Of a stretch of DNA of 64,000 nucleotides, positions 27,374 through 36,149 are shown piece by piece. Made by a program: the position numbers and the translations under genes. The notes beneath the pieces are model-generated. The model had not been told where the DNA came from and made no database searches. It saw only the letters and a list, made by a program, of their open reading frames with translations. Position 1 is the first letter of the stretch, and the number at the start of each line of letters is the position of its first letter. The stretch comes from Bacillus sp. ISL-7 (GTDB lineage Bacteria > Bacillota > Bacilli > Bacillales_B > DSM-18226): the NCBI RefSeq assembly GCF_018613065.1, contig NZ_JAGGQW010000002.1, positions 1 through 64,000 on the forward strand, in the 5' to 3' direction.

Positions 27374-28443
27374 TGGAAACCATTCAAATCCAAACAGCGT
27401 CAAAAAACTATAATGTCTTTGTGGGGGAAGGTGTAAGTAAGGAGCTTGGCCCTTTTTTAGAGAAACATTTTGAGGGTCTAACCAGAATATTAATTATTAC
27501 AGATGAAACCGTTGCTAAGATACACCTAGAAAAATTATTGTTTGAGCTTAAATCGTTTGATCCTGTAATTTTTACTGCCCTTAGTGGCGAAAAGGCAAAA
27601 ACCTTTGAAGTTTATTATTCTGCGCTTTCAACTGCTCTTGAAAACCGACTTGACCGCAAATCTGTTATACTTTCATTTGGCGGTGGTGCAGTAGGAGATT
27701 TGTCAGGATTTGTTGCCGCCTCTTTTATGAGAGGTATACCTTTTATTCAAGTCCCAACAACCATATTAGCTCACGATAGTGCTGTTGGCGGAAAGGTAGC
27801 GATCAATCATCCACTCGGGAAAAATATGATAGGAGCCTTTCATCAGCCAGAAGCCGTCTTTTATGATTTAGAATTTTTAAAAACACTTCCTGCTCATGAA
27901 ATTCGTTCGGGATTTGCAGAGGTTATTAAACATGCACTTATTGATGATTCCGATTTTTTTGATTGGCTGAAAGAAAATGTGGAAGACCTTCAAACCTTAC
28001 CTATGGAGTTGTTATCGGAATCCCTCATAAAAGGGATAAAGGTAAAAGGTAAAATCGTTAGTCAGGATGAAAAAGAAACTGGAATTCGGGCTTACTTGAA
28101 TTTAGGTCATACGTTAGGTCATGCTATTGAATCAGAAATGGGTTATGGGAATTTTACTCATGGGGAAGCAGTAATGGTAGGGATGATTTTTGCATTAAAG
28201 GTAAGTAAAAAATTACTAGGGCTTTCATTCGATTTAGAAGAATTCACAAACTGGATTGAAAGACTTGGGTATGCATCGAAAATACCTGAAAATCTCTCTC
28301 ATGAAAATTTAATTAATAAAATGAAGCAGGATAAAAAATCTGTTTTGCATTCGATTCGTTTTGTATTACTCGAACAATTGGGTCAGCCAGTCCTAAAGGA
28401 AATATCAGAAACAGTTTTATTTGAAGAGTTAAAAAGTTCTTAA
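27373..28443 (+). CDS. aroB: 3-dehydroquinate synthase
   Basis: Second enzyme of the shikimate pathway, NAD- and zinc/cobalt-dependent, 356 residues. Motifs: GGGAVGDLSGFVAASFMRG near residues 98-116, the PTTILAHDSAVGGK loop, and the metal ligands in the GFAEVIKHA, LGHTLGHAIE and FTHGEAV segments. The ATG overlaps the last base of the aroF stop. Second gene of aroF-aroB-aroH-hisC-tyrA-aroA. Confidence 0.96.
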   Translation: METIQIQTASKNYNVFVGEGVSKELGPFLEKHFEGLTRILIITDETVAKIHLEKLLFELKSFDPVIFTALSGEKAKTFEVYYSALSTALENRLDRKSVILSFGGGAVGDLSGFVAASFMRGIPFIQVPTTILAHDSAVGGKVAINHPLGKNMIGAFHQPEAVFYDLEFLKTLPAHEIRSGFAEVIKHALIDDSDFFDWLKENVEDLQTLPMELLSESLIKGIKVKGKIVSQDEKETGIRAYLNLGHTLGHAIESEMGYGNFTHGEAVMVGMIFALKVSKKLLGLSFDLEEFTNWIERLGYASKIPENLSHENLINKMKQDKKSVLHSIRFVLLEQLGQPVLKEISETVLFEELKSS

Positions 28444-28457
28444 AGGGGGGTCTTGTC

Positions 28458-28829
28458 TTGATAAGAGGGATGAGGGGAGCAATCACAGTTAATCAGAACA
28501 CAGAGGAAGCAATTATTACTGCCACAGAAGAACTGCTGGAGAAGATAATTGAGGAAAACCATATCCAACCTGAATTAGTTGCATCTGTTTTCATTTCAAC
28601 AACAGAGGATATTAATGCGGTATTCCCGGCAAAGGCATTGCGTAAATTTGAGGGGTGGACTTACGTTCCTGTCATGTGCATGCAGGAAATGCCTGTTCCA
28701 AATTCCTTGAAAATGTGTGTTAGAATCATGATGCATGTAAATACAACACAATCTCAAGAAGAAATTAACCATGTATACTTAAAAGGGGCTAAAGTCCTTA
28801 GACCCGACCTAAGCAATAGTTTAGCGTAA
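28458..28829 (+). CDS. aroH: Chorismate mutase, AroH class
   Basis: Monofunctional chorismate mutase of the trimeric AroH type, 123 residues, converting chorismate to prephenate for phenylalanine and tyrosine. The start IRGMRGAITVNQNT, the central STTEDINAVFPAKA segment, and the active-site arginine in RGAITV (residue about 6) are conserved. TTG at 28458 follows AAAGGGGGG. In B. subtilis the trpEDCFBA operon follows aroH; here hisC follows after 54 bases. Confidence 0.95.
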   Translation: MIRGMRGAITVNQNTEEAIITATEELLEKIIEENHIQPELVASVFISTTEDINAVFPAKALRKFEGWTYVPVMCMQEMPVPNSLKMCVRIMMHVNTTQSQEEINHVYLKGAKVLRPDLSNSLA

Positions 28830-28883
28830 TGGGAGGATCTTTTTGAAAGATAGAATACGTCTACAAGAATGGAGTGTATAAAT

Positions 28884-29981
28884 ATGAGATGGAAAGAGCA
28901 GTTATTAACACTGACTCCCTATCAACCAGGTAAATCAATAGAGGCAGTAAAGAAGCAATATAAACTCGACCAAATTGTTAAGCTAGCATCAAATGAAAAT
29001 CCTTTTGGATGTTCAGAACAGGTGTTGACCGCTCTTCAATCGAATCAAACAAGTTTAGCGATTTACCCTGATGGGTACGCTACAAATTTAAGAGAGACAC
29101 TTGCTTCATTTTTACAGGTTGACGAAGATGAATTAATATTTGGTAATGGTTCAGATAATCTTATCCAAATAATTTCTAGGGCACTTTTACATCCGAACGC
29201 CAATTCAATTATGGCGACACCTACCTTTTCACAATATAAGCACAATGCTGTTATTGAAGGGGCAGTTAGTAAGGAAGTACCGCTGCTAAACGGAGAACAT
29301 GATTTAGAGGCAATGCTTGCAGCTATTGATGAACAGACCAATGTTATTTGGCTATGCAGCCCTAATAATCCTACCGGTACATATATACCAGAAAATAAAT
29401 TAATCGCTTTTCTAGAAAAAGTTCCATCAGATATTCTGGTTGTATTGGATGAAGCCTATTTTGAATATGTTGTTGCTGATGATTACTATGATTCCGTTAA
29501 CCTAGCTCGTAAGTATGAAAATTTAATTGTCCTAAGAACTTTTTCTAAAATATATGGACTTGCTGCCTTGAGAATTGGATATGGGGTTGCCAATCGCTCG
29601 ATTATAAAAGCGCTTGAACCTGCAAGGGAGCCGTTTAATGTTAATTCTTTAGGTCAATTAGCAGCATCTGCAGCAATCAAGGACCAGGAATTTATAAAAG
29701 TCTGTAAAGAAAAAAATAGGCAGGGGCTTGAACAGTTTTATCAATTCTGTGGTGAGAATGAACTTAATTTTTATCCATCACAAACTAACTTTATTTTAAT
29801 TGATTGTAAAATGGATGGGGATCAGGTTTTCCAACATTTATTGGAGAGAGGATATATCGTCCGTTCCGGAAAAGCTCTTGGTTTTCCAACCGGTGTTAGA
29901 ATTACAGTAGGCTCCTATGAACAAAATGTCGGTGTCCTAAAAGCACTTGGAGAATCCTTAGCTATTAGTAAAACAGAGTAG
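28884..29981 (+). CDS. hisC: Histidinol-phosphate / aromatic aminotransferase
   Basis: PLP enzyme of 365 residues working in histidine synthesis and, in Bacillus, also in tyrosine and phenylalanine transamination, which explains its place in an aromatic operon. Substrate and PLP motifs: LASNENPFGCS near residue 34, FGNGSDNLIQ, CSPNNPTGTY, LDEAYFEYV, and the lysine in RTFSKIYGLAALRIGYG. ATG at 28884 follows GGAG at 28871-28874; the frame is open back to 28869. There is no trp block or GAG/TAG repeat run between aroH and this gene. Confidence 0.94.
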   Translation: MRWKEQLLTLTPYQPGKSIEAVKKQYKLDQIVKLASNENPFGCSEQVLTALQSNQTSLAIYPDGYATNLRETLASFLQVDEDELIFGNGSDNLIQIISRALLHPNANSIMATPTFSQYKHNAVIEGAVSKEVPLLNGEHDLEAMLAAIDEQTNVIWLCSPNNPTGTYIPENKLIAFLEKVPSDILVVLDEAYFEYVVADDYYDSVNLARKYENLIVLRTFSKIYGLAALRIGYGVANRSIIKALEPAREPFNVNSLGQLAASAAIKDQEFIKVCKEKNRQGLEQFYQFCGENELNFYPSQTNFILIDCKMDGDQVFQHLLERGYIVRSGKALGFPTGVRITVGSYEQNVGVLKALGESLAISKTE

Positions 29982-30008
29982 TGCTTTGTTGTTTAGGGGG
30001 AGTTATCA

Positions 30009-31115
30009 TTGAAAGGCCGTGTATTTGTAATTGGCTTAGGATTAATTGGCGGTTCTCTAGCCCTTTGTATAAAAAAGGAGCATAAGGATGTAACTATTGT
30101 AGGATTTGATATTAATAGTGAACAAGCAAGGCTTGCAAAAATGCTTGGAGTCATTGATGAAATAGCTGAAGATATCTACAGTGGTGCAATTAACGCTAAT
30201 TTAATTATTATTTCTGCACCTGTAAATGAAACAGAGGAAATTATTCAGTTCCTTGCGGGCATCCCTCTCCATCCAGAGGTAATCGTGACAGATACAGGAA
30301 GTACAAAAAGTAAGATTGTCGGAAGTGCCAAAAGCCTGAAGGACCAAGGAATCACCTTTATTGGAGGGCATCCAATGGCGGGTTCCCATAAAAGTGGTGT
30401 ATCTGCTGCCAAAGAAATATTATTTGAAAATGCCTTTTACCTGTTAACACCGCAAGAACATGTAGAAAATAAAAAGGTAGAATTATTAAAAGCATGGTTA
30501 AATGGCACCAATGCTAAGTTTTTAACTATTACACCAGAAAACCATGATTATCTCACTGGAATTGTCAGTCATTTCCCTCATATCATCGCTGCCTCTATTG
30601 TTCGCCAAACTGAAAAACTAGCAGAAGCAGAAAGTCTTATTCCACGACTAGCAGCTGGCGGATTTAGGGATATAACTAGGATTGCTTCGAGCAGCCCAAA
30701 GATGTGGAAGGATATTCTCCTGCACAACCGTGAAATCTTAATTGAATTACTCGATCAATGGCAAGAAGAAATGAATGGGGTTAAAGCATTACTTGAAAAT
30801 GAAAATAGTTCTGAAATTTACGACTATTTTCAGCAAGCAAAGCAATTTCGTGATGGCTTGCCACTGAAAGAAAAAGGTGCGATTCCGGCATTTTATGATT
30901 TATTTGTCGATATTCCAGATTACCCGGGTGTGATTTCGGAAATTACTGGCTATTTAGCAAAGGAAGAAATTAGCATTACAAATATTCGGATTCTAGAAAC
31001 ACGAGAAGATATTAATGGAGTCTTAGTGATTAGTTTTCAAACCGAAGAGGATCGGCAAAATGCTGATCGCTGTATTGGCAGTTATTCCAACTATGCAACA
31101 TCTATTGGTTCCTAA
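30009..31115 (+). CDS. tyrA: Prephenate dehydrogenase
   Basis: NAD-dependent enzyme of tyrosine synthesis, 368 residues. N-terminal Rossmann motif GLGLIGGS at residues 9-16, TDTGSTK and the catalytic HPMAGSHKSG histidine region near residue 120, and a C-terminal ACT domain from about residue 295 (DIPDYPGVISEITGYLA), which is the usual site for feedback control by tyrosine. TTG at 30009 follows AGGGGGAG. Confidence 0.95.
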   Translation: MKGRVFVIGLGLIGGSLALCIKKEHKDVTIVGFDINSEQARLAKMLGVIDEIAEDIYSGAINANLIIISAPVNETEEIIQFLAGIPLHPEVIVTDTGSTKSKIVGSAKSLKDQGITFIGGHPMAGSHKSGVSAAKEILFENAFYLLTPQEHVENKKVELLKAWLNGTNAKFLTITPENHDYLTGIVSHFPHIIAASIVRQTEKLAEAESLIPRLAAGGFRDITRIASSSPKMWKDILLHNREILIELLDQWQEEMNGVKALLENENSSEIYDYFQQAKQFRDGLPLKEKGAIPAFYDLFVDIPDYPGVISEITGYLAKEEISITNIRILETREDINGVLVISFQTEEDRQNADRCIGSYSNYATSIGS

Positions 31116-31142
31116 AATGATATGAATAAAAGGTGATTTTTC

Positions 31143-32432
31143 ATGACGTCATTAAAACTTAAAACTAACATAAATGGTTTAAATGGTAAGATAACAATTC
31201 CAGGGGATAAATCGATTTCGCATAGATCTGTTATGTTTGGTTCGATCGCATATGGTGAAACCAAGGTAACTAATTTCTTGCCTGGAGAAGATTGCTTAAG
31301 TACAATTTCATGCTTTCGAAAACTCGGAGTTATTATTGAGGAATCTGATAATCAACTTCGCATTATTGGAAAAGGTTTTGAGGGATTAACTGAACCGACT
31401 GAAGTACTGGATGTTGGTAATTCAGGAACAACGATCCGTTTATTAATGGGTATTTTGGCAGGAAGACCATTTTTCTCATCTCTTGTGGGCGATGAGTCGA
31501 TTGGAAAAAGGCCAATGACCAGGGTTACGAACCCATTATCAGAAATAGGTGCAAGAATAGATGGGCGAAAAGATGGTTCCTTCACTCCGATTTCCATCCG
31601 TGGTGGTGGGCTAAAACCTGTAAACTACCAGCTTCCAGTTGCTAGTGCACAGGTGAAATCTGCTCTTATCCTTGCGGGACTGCAAGCAGAAGGACAAAGT
31701 ATTATTATTGAGCCAGAGGAAACTCGCGACCATACTGAAAGAATGATCAAAAAATTTGGTGGAGAAATCCATAAGGATAACCAAAATATTATGGTTAAGG
31801 GTGGTCAAAAGCTGACAGCAACGTCGATTCATGTACCTGGGGATATATCGTCTGCAGCGTTCTTTCTTGTCGCTGGTGCTGTTATTCCTGACAGTGAAAT
31901 TGTTCTGAAAAATGTTGGCCTAAATCCTACCAGAACAGGCATTATCGAGGTTATGAAAAAGATGGGTGCAGACTTAGAGATTGTTCAAAATGAGGAAACC
32001 TCTTTTGAACCATTTGGTGACCTCATTATAAAGACATCCAGTCTCAAAGGTACAGTCATTGAAGGTGATTTAATTCCAAAATTAATTGATGAAATACCAA
32101 TTATTGCCCTTTTAGCAACACAAGCTGAAGGGACGACCATTATTAAAGATGCTGAGGAATTAAAAGTTAAGGAAACAAATCGAATAGATACAGTGGTTAA
32201 CGAGTTGAAAAAATTAGGTGCTAAAATCGAAGCAACTGAAGATGGAATGATTATATACGGGAAATCCGTATTAAGCGGTGGAACGGTTTCAAGTCATGGC
32301 GATCATCGGATTGGGATGATGCTGGCAATAGCAGCACTCCTATGTGAAAATGAAGCAGAACTAGTGAATCCCGAAGCAATTTCAGTTTCTTATCCTAACT
32401 TCTTTGCTCATTTAAACAGTCTCATTAAGTAA
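31143..32432 (+). CDS. aroA: 3-phosphoshikimate 1-carboxyvinyltransferase (EPSP synthase)
   Basis: Sixth enzyme of the shikimate pathway (aroE in B. subtilis naming), 429 residues, joining PEP to shikimate-3-phosphate. Phosphate-binding start [17 protein letters not shown] near residues 20-36, the [17 protein letters not shown] loop with the PEP-contact segment, and [14 protein letters not shown] near the end. ATG at 31143 follows AAAGGTGA. Ends the aromatic operon, followed by a strong terminator. Confidence 0.96.
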   Translation: MTSLKLKTNINGLNGKITIPGDKSISHRSVMFGSIAYGETKVTNFLPGEDCLSTISCFRKLGVIIEESDNQLRIIGKGFEGLTEPTEVLDVGNSGTTIRLLMGILAGRPFFSSLVGDESIGKRPMTRVTNPLSEIGARIDGRKDGSFTPISIRGGGLKPVNYQLPVASAQVKSALILAGLQAEGQSIIIEPEETRDHTERMIKKFGGEIHKDNQNIMVKGGQKLTATSIHVPGDISSAAFFLVAGAVIPDSEIVLKNVGLNPTRTGIIEVMKKMGADLEIVQNEETSFEPFGDLIIKTSSLKGTVIEGDLIPKLIDEIPIIALLATQAEGTTIIKDAEELKVKETNRIDTVVNELKKLGAKIEATEDGMIIYGKSVLSGGTVSSHGDHRIGMMLAIAALLCENEAELVNPEAISVSYPNFFAHLNSLIK

Positions 32433-32460
32433 AGCTGCATTTTAATGCAGCTTTTTTTTA
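32432..32460 (+). terminator. Terminator of the aromatic operon
   Basis: Nine-pair stem AAGCTGCAT/ATGCAGCTT, TTTA loop, long T tail. Confidence 0.9.
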
Positions 32461-32465
32461 TTTTT

Positions 32466-32510
32466 GGTTCTGTTAAACTTGGCTATAAAATCAACAGTAA
32501 CCTTTAACCA
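32466..32510. repeat. Decayed copy of a hairpin-ended dispersed repeat
   Basis: Left arm GGTTCTGTTAAACTTGGCT and right arm AAAATCAACAGTAACC... resemble the outer arms of the element at 61825-61914; all of the centre is missing. Read with that copy and the one at 63310 it looks like a relic. Confidence 0.45.
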
Positions 32511-32548
32511 ACATTATTTTTAAATGAATTTGATTTTGTTAGTATGTC

Positions 32549-32575
32549 ATAGTTTATTGATTTTGCGCATAGCTT
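32549..32575 (+). promoter_or_regulatory. Possible sigma-E promoter
   Basis: ATA at 32549-32551 and CATAGCTT at 32568-32575 are 16 bases apart, fitting the sigma-E pattern ATA-N16-18-CATAnnnT. Would drive the gene at 32629. Confidence 0.35.
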
Positions 32576-32628
32576 GTCATAAGGAAATAAAGTAAAAGGT
32601 AGCAAAGAAATGAATAGGGTGGTGGACG

Positions 32629-33531
32629 ATGTATATCATTGAAAATGCCAATCTCCTTAAAGACAAGCAGTTGAAAACATGTTCGCTATTAATTAGTAAA
32701 AATCGCATAGCTAAAATTGATTCGCATTTTAGTCATTATAGACTGATAAAAATGAATGCTGGTCCATTTATCATGACCCCGTCATATGTTCTTTTTAATT
32801 CAAGTATCCCACAAATTAAATCCTTTCAAGAATTAAAAAGGTGTCTGATTAAGGAATTTATGTTGAAAGGATGCACCACCTTATTTACCTATGTAAATGT
32901 TTCCTATGAAAATGAATTAACCACTAAAATTACCGAACTAAAAACGGCTCTATTAAGTAGTCCTATTGACTATTTAATAGGGGTAAGAGTACCGATTCGA
33001 TTGTTAACACAATCGTTTATTAGGAAATGTAAGAAGGAAAAAATACCAGCTATTTTTGTTGACCTGCAAAACTTTGATGAATTAGAAAAAATACCTTGGG
33101 GCTGGATTAAAGAAGCCATGTTTCCGTTCAACAGTCCTTTAATTCCAATAATTTCTTCCGTCCAGAAGAAGGAAGTTAAGACAGTTTTGTCGAAATGGAA
33201 AGGTATCATGAAAAGAGAAAATATCCCTGCACTTTACGAAGAAATAGAAGAAAATTACCCATTGACTATTACTGTATTAAATAAAATCGGTTTATACCCT
33301 CAAAAAGCTAGTTTAATGAGTGGTACTGAGGTAAGTTATAATCTATACACAAAAATAAATGAGATCAAGAATATTGATGAAGTGAATTTATTTCATTATC
33401 ATGGTGATAGACTCGTAGTGACTGTTCACAAGGGAACGGTTCAACGTGCAGGTGATAACGTGATATTTAAACCTGGTAATGGAGAACATGTTAGGGTGCA
33501 AACCCCATCTTATTTTTCTCTGTCAATCTAG
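32629..33531 (+). CDS. Degenerate amidohydrolase-like protein
   Basis: Protein of 300 residues whose first 45 residues (MYIIENANLLKDKQLKTCSLLISKNRIAKID) read like the N-terminal beta-domain of amidohydrolases (dihydroorotase/adenine deaminase group) and whose C-terminal end (HKGTVQRAGDNVIFKPGNGEHV) reads like the closing part of that domain. The expected metal ligands are missing: there is no HxH after the first strand (the place reads FIMTPSYVLF) and no carboxylated lysine context. It is therefore probably a non-catalytic relative. Not present at this place in B. subtilis. ATG at 32629 follows GGGTGGTGGA; ypiA starts 21 bases after the stop, so they are likely cotranscribed. Family call is an inference from pattern only. 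Confidence 0.55.
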   Translation: MYIIENANLLKDKQLKTCSLLISKNRIAKIDSHFSHYRLIKMNAGPFIMTPSYVLFNSSIPQIKSFQELKRCLIKEFMLKGCTTLFTYVNVSYENELTTKITELKTALLSSPIDYLIGVRVPIRLLTQSFIRKCKKEKIPAIFVDLQNFDELEKIPWGWIKEAMFPFNSPLIPIISSVQKKEVKTVLSKWKGIMKRENIPALYEEIEENYPLTITVLNKIGLYPQKASLMSGTEVSYNLYTKINEIKNIDEVNLFHYHGDRLVVTVHKGTVQRAGDNVIFKPGNGEHVRVQTPSYFSLSI

Positions 33532-33552
33532 GAGAACGAGAGGTAAGTGTCA

Positions 33553-34818
33553 ATGGAAAGAGTAAATAAAATTATTAACATGTTAGAAAACGGCCAACAT
33601 AATGATGCTTTAAATGAATATAATGTTGTATTAAAAAGTGGAATGCCAGATGAGAAATTTCTTCTAGGAGAAGAAATGTTTCAATATGGTTTCCTTGATG
33701 AGGCAAAGGCATTAGTTGAAAATTTGTTAGAGATATTCCCCGAGGAAGGTGAACTCCTTGTTCTGCTAGGTGAAATTTTAGTCGAGGCTGGGGAAGATGA
33801 AGAAGCGATACTTGTCCTTGAAAAGATATCAGAACATGATGGAAATTTTGGACAATCATTACTCTTGTTAGCCGATCTTTATCAAGTTCAGGGTTTATAT
33901 GAAGTTTGTGAACGAAAGCTTCTAAAGGCAAAGGCGATATTGCCTGATGAAGTAATCATAGATTTTGCATTAGGTGAACTTTACAGTGAACAAGGTGAAA
34001 TATCAAAGGCAATGGATGCGTATGAAAAGGTTTTAAAAGAGGTAAATGAAATAGCTGGAGTGAATATTGACCAACGGATTGCAGATCTTTTAAGTGCATC
34101 TGGAATGTTTGAGGAATCCTTGGTTTATTACGAGAAGGCAATTAATGAAAAATTAGAGATTAACACGTTATTCGGATACGCTTTTACAGCTCTTCAGGCT
34201 GGATATAATCGAACTGCTATAGAAAAATTCATTGAATTAAAAGCGCTAGATTCTGAATATCATTCACTTTATTTACATCTTGCGTTAGCTTATGAACGGG
34301 AGGAAGAGCTTGAGAATAGTTTACTCACGATTCAAGAAGGCATAAAACAAGATGAATTTAATAAAGAGTTATTTTTCTTTGGTGGGAAAATTGCCATCAA
34401 GTTAGGAAAAGTGGAGGAAGGAGAAAAATATTTTCGTGAGGCACTTGCCCTTGATCCAGGATTTACAGAAGCTGCACTAACATTAAATAAGCTCTTTTTC
34501 CTCCAAGAAAGATATGAGGATGTCATTGAGTTAATTGCTCAACTTGACATTAAGGAAGATGAAGAACCCCAGCTTTTATGGGATTCTGCACTTAGCTTTC
34601 ATAAGTTGGAAAAATTTTCTTACGCATTAGACAAATATGAAAGTGCATATACTTTTTTTAAGAGAAATGAAACATTTTTACATGATTACGGTTATTTTTT
34701 AATTGAAGAAGGAAAAACCGACCGCGCTGCCGAAATTTTTAAACAACTGCTTAATGAAGATCCAACAAACGTCGAGTATTTGGATTTACTTGAACGTCTT
34801 ACAGGGTTGAAAGATTAA
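33553..34818 (+). CDS. ypiA: TPR-repeat protein YpiA
   Basis: Cytoplasmic protein of 421 residues consisting of a run of tetratricopeptide-like helical hairpins from residue about 5 to the end (for example ALDKYESAYTFFKRNE and AAEIFKQLLNEDPTN). Such proteins act as docking platforms. ATG at 33553 follows GAGAGGTAA; the GTG at 33547 is too close to that site. ypiB follows after 32 bases, as in B. subtilis, which suggests a joint function. Confidence 0.88.
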   Translation: MERVNKIINMLENGQHNDALNEYNVVLKSGMPDEKFLLGEEMFQYGFLDEAKALVENLLEIFPEEGELLVLLGEILVEAGEDEEAILVLEKISEHDGNFGQSLLLLADLYQVQGLYEVCERKLLKAKAILPDEVIIDFALGELYSEQGEISKAMDAYEKVLKEVNEIAGVNIDQRIADLLSASGMFEESLVYYEKAINEKLEINTLFGYAFTALQAGYNRTAIEKFIELKALDSEYHSLYLHLALAYEREEELENSLLTIQEGIKQDEFNKELFFFGGKIAIKLGKVEEGEKYFREALALDPGFTEAALTLNKLFFLQERYEDVIELIAQLDIKEDEEPQLLWDSALSFHKLEKFSYALDKYESAYTFFKRNETFLHDYGYFLIEEGKTDRAAEIFKQLLNEDPTNVEYLDLLERLTGLKD

Positions 34819-34850
34819 AATAGCTGATTCTGCAGAGGAGGGAAACTATC

Positions 34851-35417
34851 ATGGCAACCCCTGTTTCTGTCAACGAGAAGAAGGACTTTATTCGTTGGTT
34901 TCTAAATCATTATCAATTAAAAAGAAGAGAATGTGTATGGATCCTCAACTATCTTATGAGCCACGATCAACTGATGGAAAAGGTTCATTTCGTTGAGCAA
35001 GCACAGTATTGTCCGAGAGGTTTGATTATGTCTACACATTGTGTGGATAAAGTTCCGTTTCGATTCTATAAAGAAAATGTGATGACGACGGACGCAGAAA
35101 AATCCTTTCACGATATTCGTTTAAATCGAGACGAGGATATTTTTATTCAATTAAACTTTCATGCTGCCAATCAGGCACACCAGTATGCTGCTGTTCTAGA
35201 AGAAAATTTATACGTTCCTAAACATTTGCAAGTAAATGAAAAGGATGGAATCGTTGCAGAACAATTATTGCAGCACAGCATCGAACACTTTCAACGTGAG
35301 AAAATTCTTCAATTGATTGACGAGGCACTAGATAAACACGATCGCAAAGCATTCCAAAGCTTAACACAAAAATTAAATAATTTGACAATGACCGAGCAAA
35401 AAGGAAGTTTGCGATGA
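34851..35417 (+). CDS. ypiB: YpiB / ReoY-family protein (UPF0302)
   Basis: Protein of 188 residues of the UPF0302 family. The Listeria homologue ReoY promotes ClpCP-dependent degradation of the peptidoglycan enzyme MurA, so YpiB is probably a regulator of cell-wall synthesis rate. The N-terminal domain with [25 protein letters not shown] and the C-terminal helices [25 protein letters not shown] are typical. ATG at 34851 follows GAGGAGGG. The transcription terminator starts inside the last codons, and the stop codon lies in its loop. Confidence 0.9.
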   Translation: MATPVSVNEKKDFIRWFLNHYQLKRRECVWILNYLMSHDQLMEKVHFVEQAQYCPRGLIMSTHCVDKVPFRFYKENVMTTDAEKSFHDIRLNRDEDIFIQLNFHAANQAHQYAAVLEENLYVPKHLQVNEKDGIVAEQLLQHSIEHFQREKILQLIDEALDKHDRKAFQSLTQKLNNLTMTEQKGSLR

Positions 35418-35442
35418 GCAGCTTCCTTTTGTTTGTTTTTTT
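35398..35442 (+). terminator. Terminator overlapping the end of ypiB
   Basis: AAAAGGAAG (35399-35407) pairs with CTTCCTTTT (35422-35430); the 14-base loop contains the ypiB stop codon; T-rich tail. Confidence 0.75.
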
Positions 35443-35483
35443 CTAACATTAGAATTTTACTAAATATTCCTCTTTATCTTTTA

Positions 35484-35511
35484 TTGTTAATGTGGAAAAT
35501 GATATTATATT
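35484..35511 (+). promoter_or_regulatory. Sigma-A promoter of ypiF
   Basis: TTGTTA (35484-35489), 16 bases, TATATT (35506-35511), 31 bases before ypiF. Confidence 0.6.
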
Positions 35512-35541
35512 AATAGTGAAATTAAAGGTTGGTGCAAAGAT

Positions 35542-36006
35542 ATGAAGTGGATACCTCAAGATATTGAGACGTATTTGAATGCCAAAGAGTATGTGGACAC
35601 AGCTGTTGTTCCGTTAATTTCAGTTTCCATAGGAGGGGAGATAAAGCAGTCAGCGGCAGCAGCAGAGTTTATCACTTTATTAACAGGGTATTTAGAAAGG
35701 CAATTTACGGGAAGATTAATATTAATCCCGCCATTTACATATCTAAATTCCAAAAATGGTGAAAGTACCTTAAGTGATTTGAAGGATTGGGAGGCTAGCC
35801 TAGCAAAGGGGGAGTTTAAACATATTTTTTACATAACATCAGAAATAGAGTGGAGAGCACGGGAAAAAGAACTACATGGCACGGTAATTTGGCTTCCTTC
35901 AATCCCGCTTGAGCATTTGGATGATTCGCAAAAAATAGGAGTTATTGATAGTCAAGTTAAGCAGCTCTTAGTTCTCTTTACTCAAAAATGGCATGAAAAT
36001 CAGTAA
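35542..36006 (+). CDS. ypiF: YpiF-family protein (DUF2487)
   Basis: Soluble protein of 154 residues, unknown function, found directly before qcrABC in many Bacillaceae. The pattern MKWIPQDIETYLNAKEYVDTAVVPLI at the start and the repeated alpha/beta look fit DUF2487. No signal peptide or membrane segment. ATG at 35542 follows AGGTTGGTG. A separate promoter exists for qcrA downstream, so ypiF need not be part of that operon. Confidence 0.82.
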   Translation: MKWIPQDIETYLNAKEYVDTAVVPLISVSIGGEIKQSAAAAEFITLLTGYLERQFTGRLILIPPFTYLNSKNGESTLSDLKDWEASLAKGEFKHIFYITSEIEWRAREKELHGTVIWLPSIPLEHLDDSQKIGVIDSQVKQLLVLFTQKWHENQ

Positions 36007-36043
36007 AACCAACGATAATATATGTTTTTAAAATAGTATGATA

Positions 36044-36072
36044 TTGACCTAACATGAAGATTGATATATCAT
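36044..36072 (+). promoter_or_regulatory. Sigma-A promoter of qcrABC
   Basis: TTGACC (36044-36049), 17 bases, TATCAT (36067-36072): close to consensus in both boxes; 78 bases before qcrA. Confidence 0.65.
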
Positions 36073-36149
36073 TGTTATGTCCTAGTTTTATATGTGTTAA
36101 ATTATTGTCCGATGGACTTAACTTCGTGAATAGAGGGGGGGATATAAGC

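Noticed and set aside
28830..28883. TRAP binding site before hisC
   Set aside because: Only two or three scattered GAG/TAG triplets occur, far from the roughly eleven regularly spaced repeats required.
36054..36149. 32-codon N-terminal extension of qcrA
   Set aside because: It covers the promoter -10 and leader; a strong ribosome binding site and the Rieske family start support 36150.
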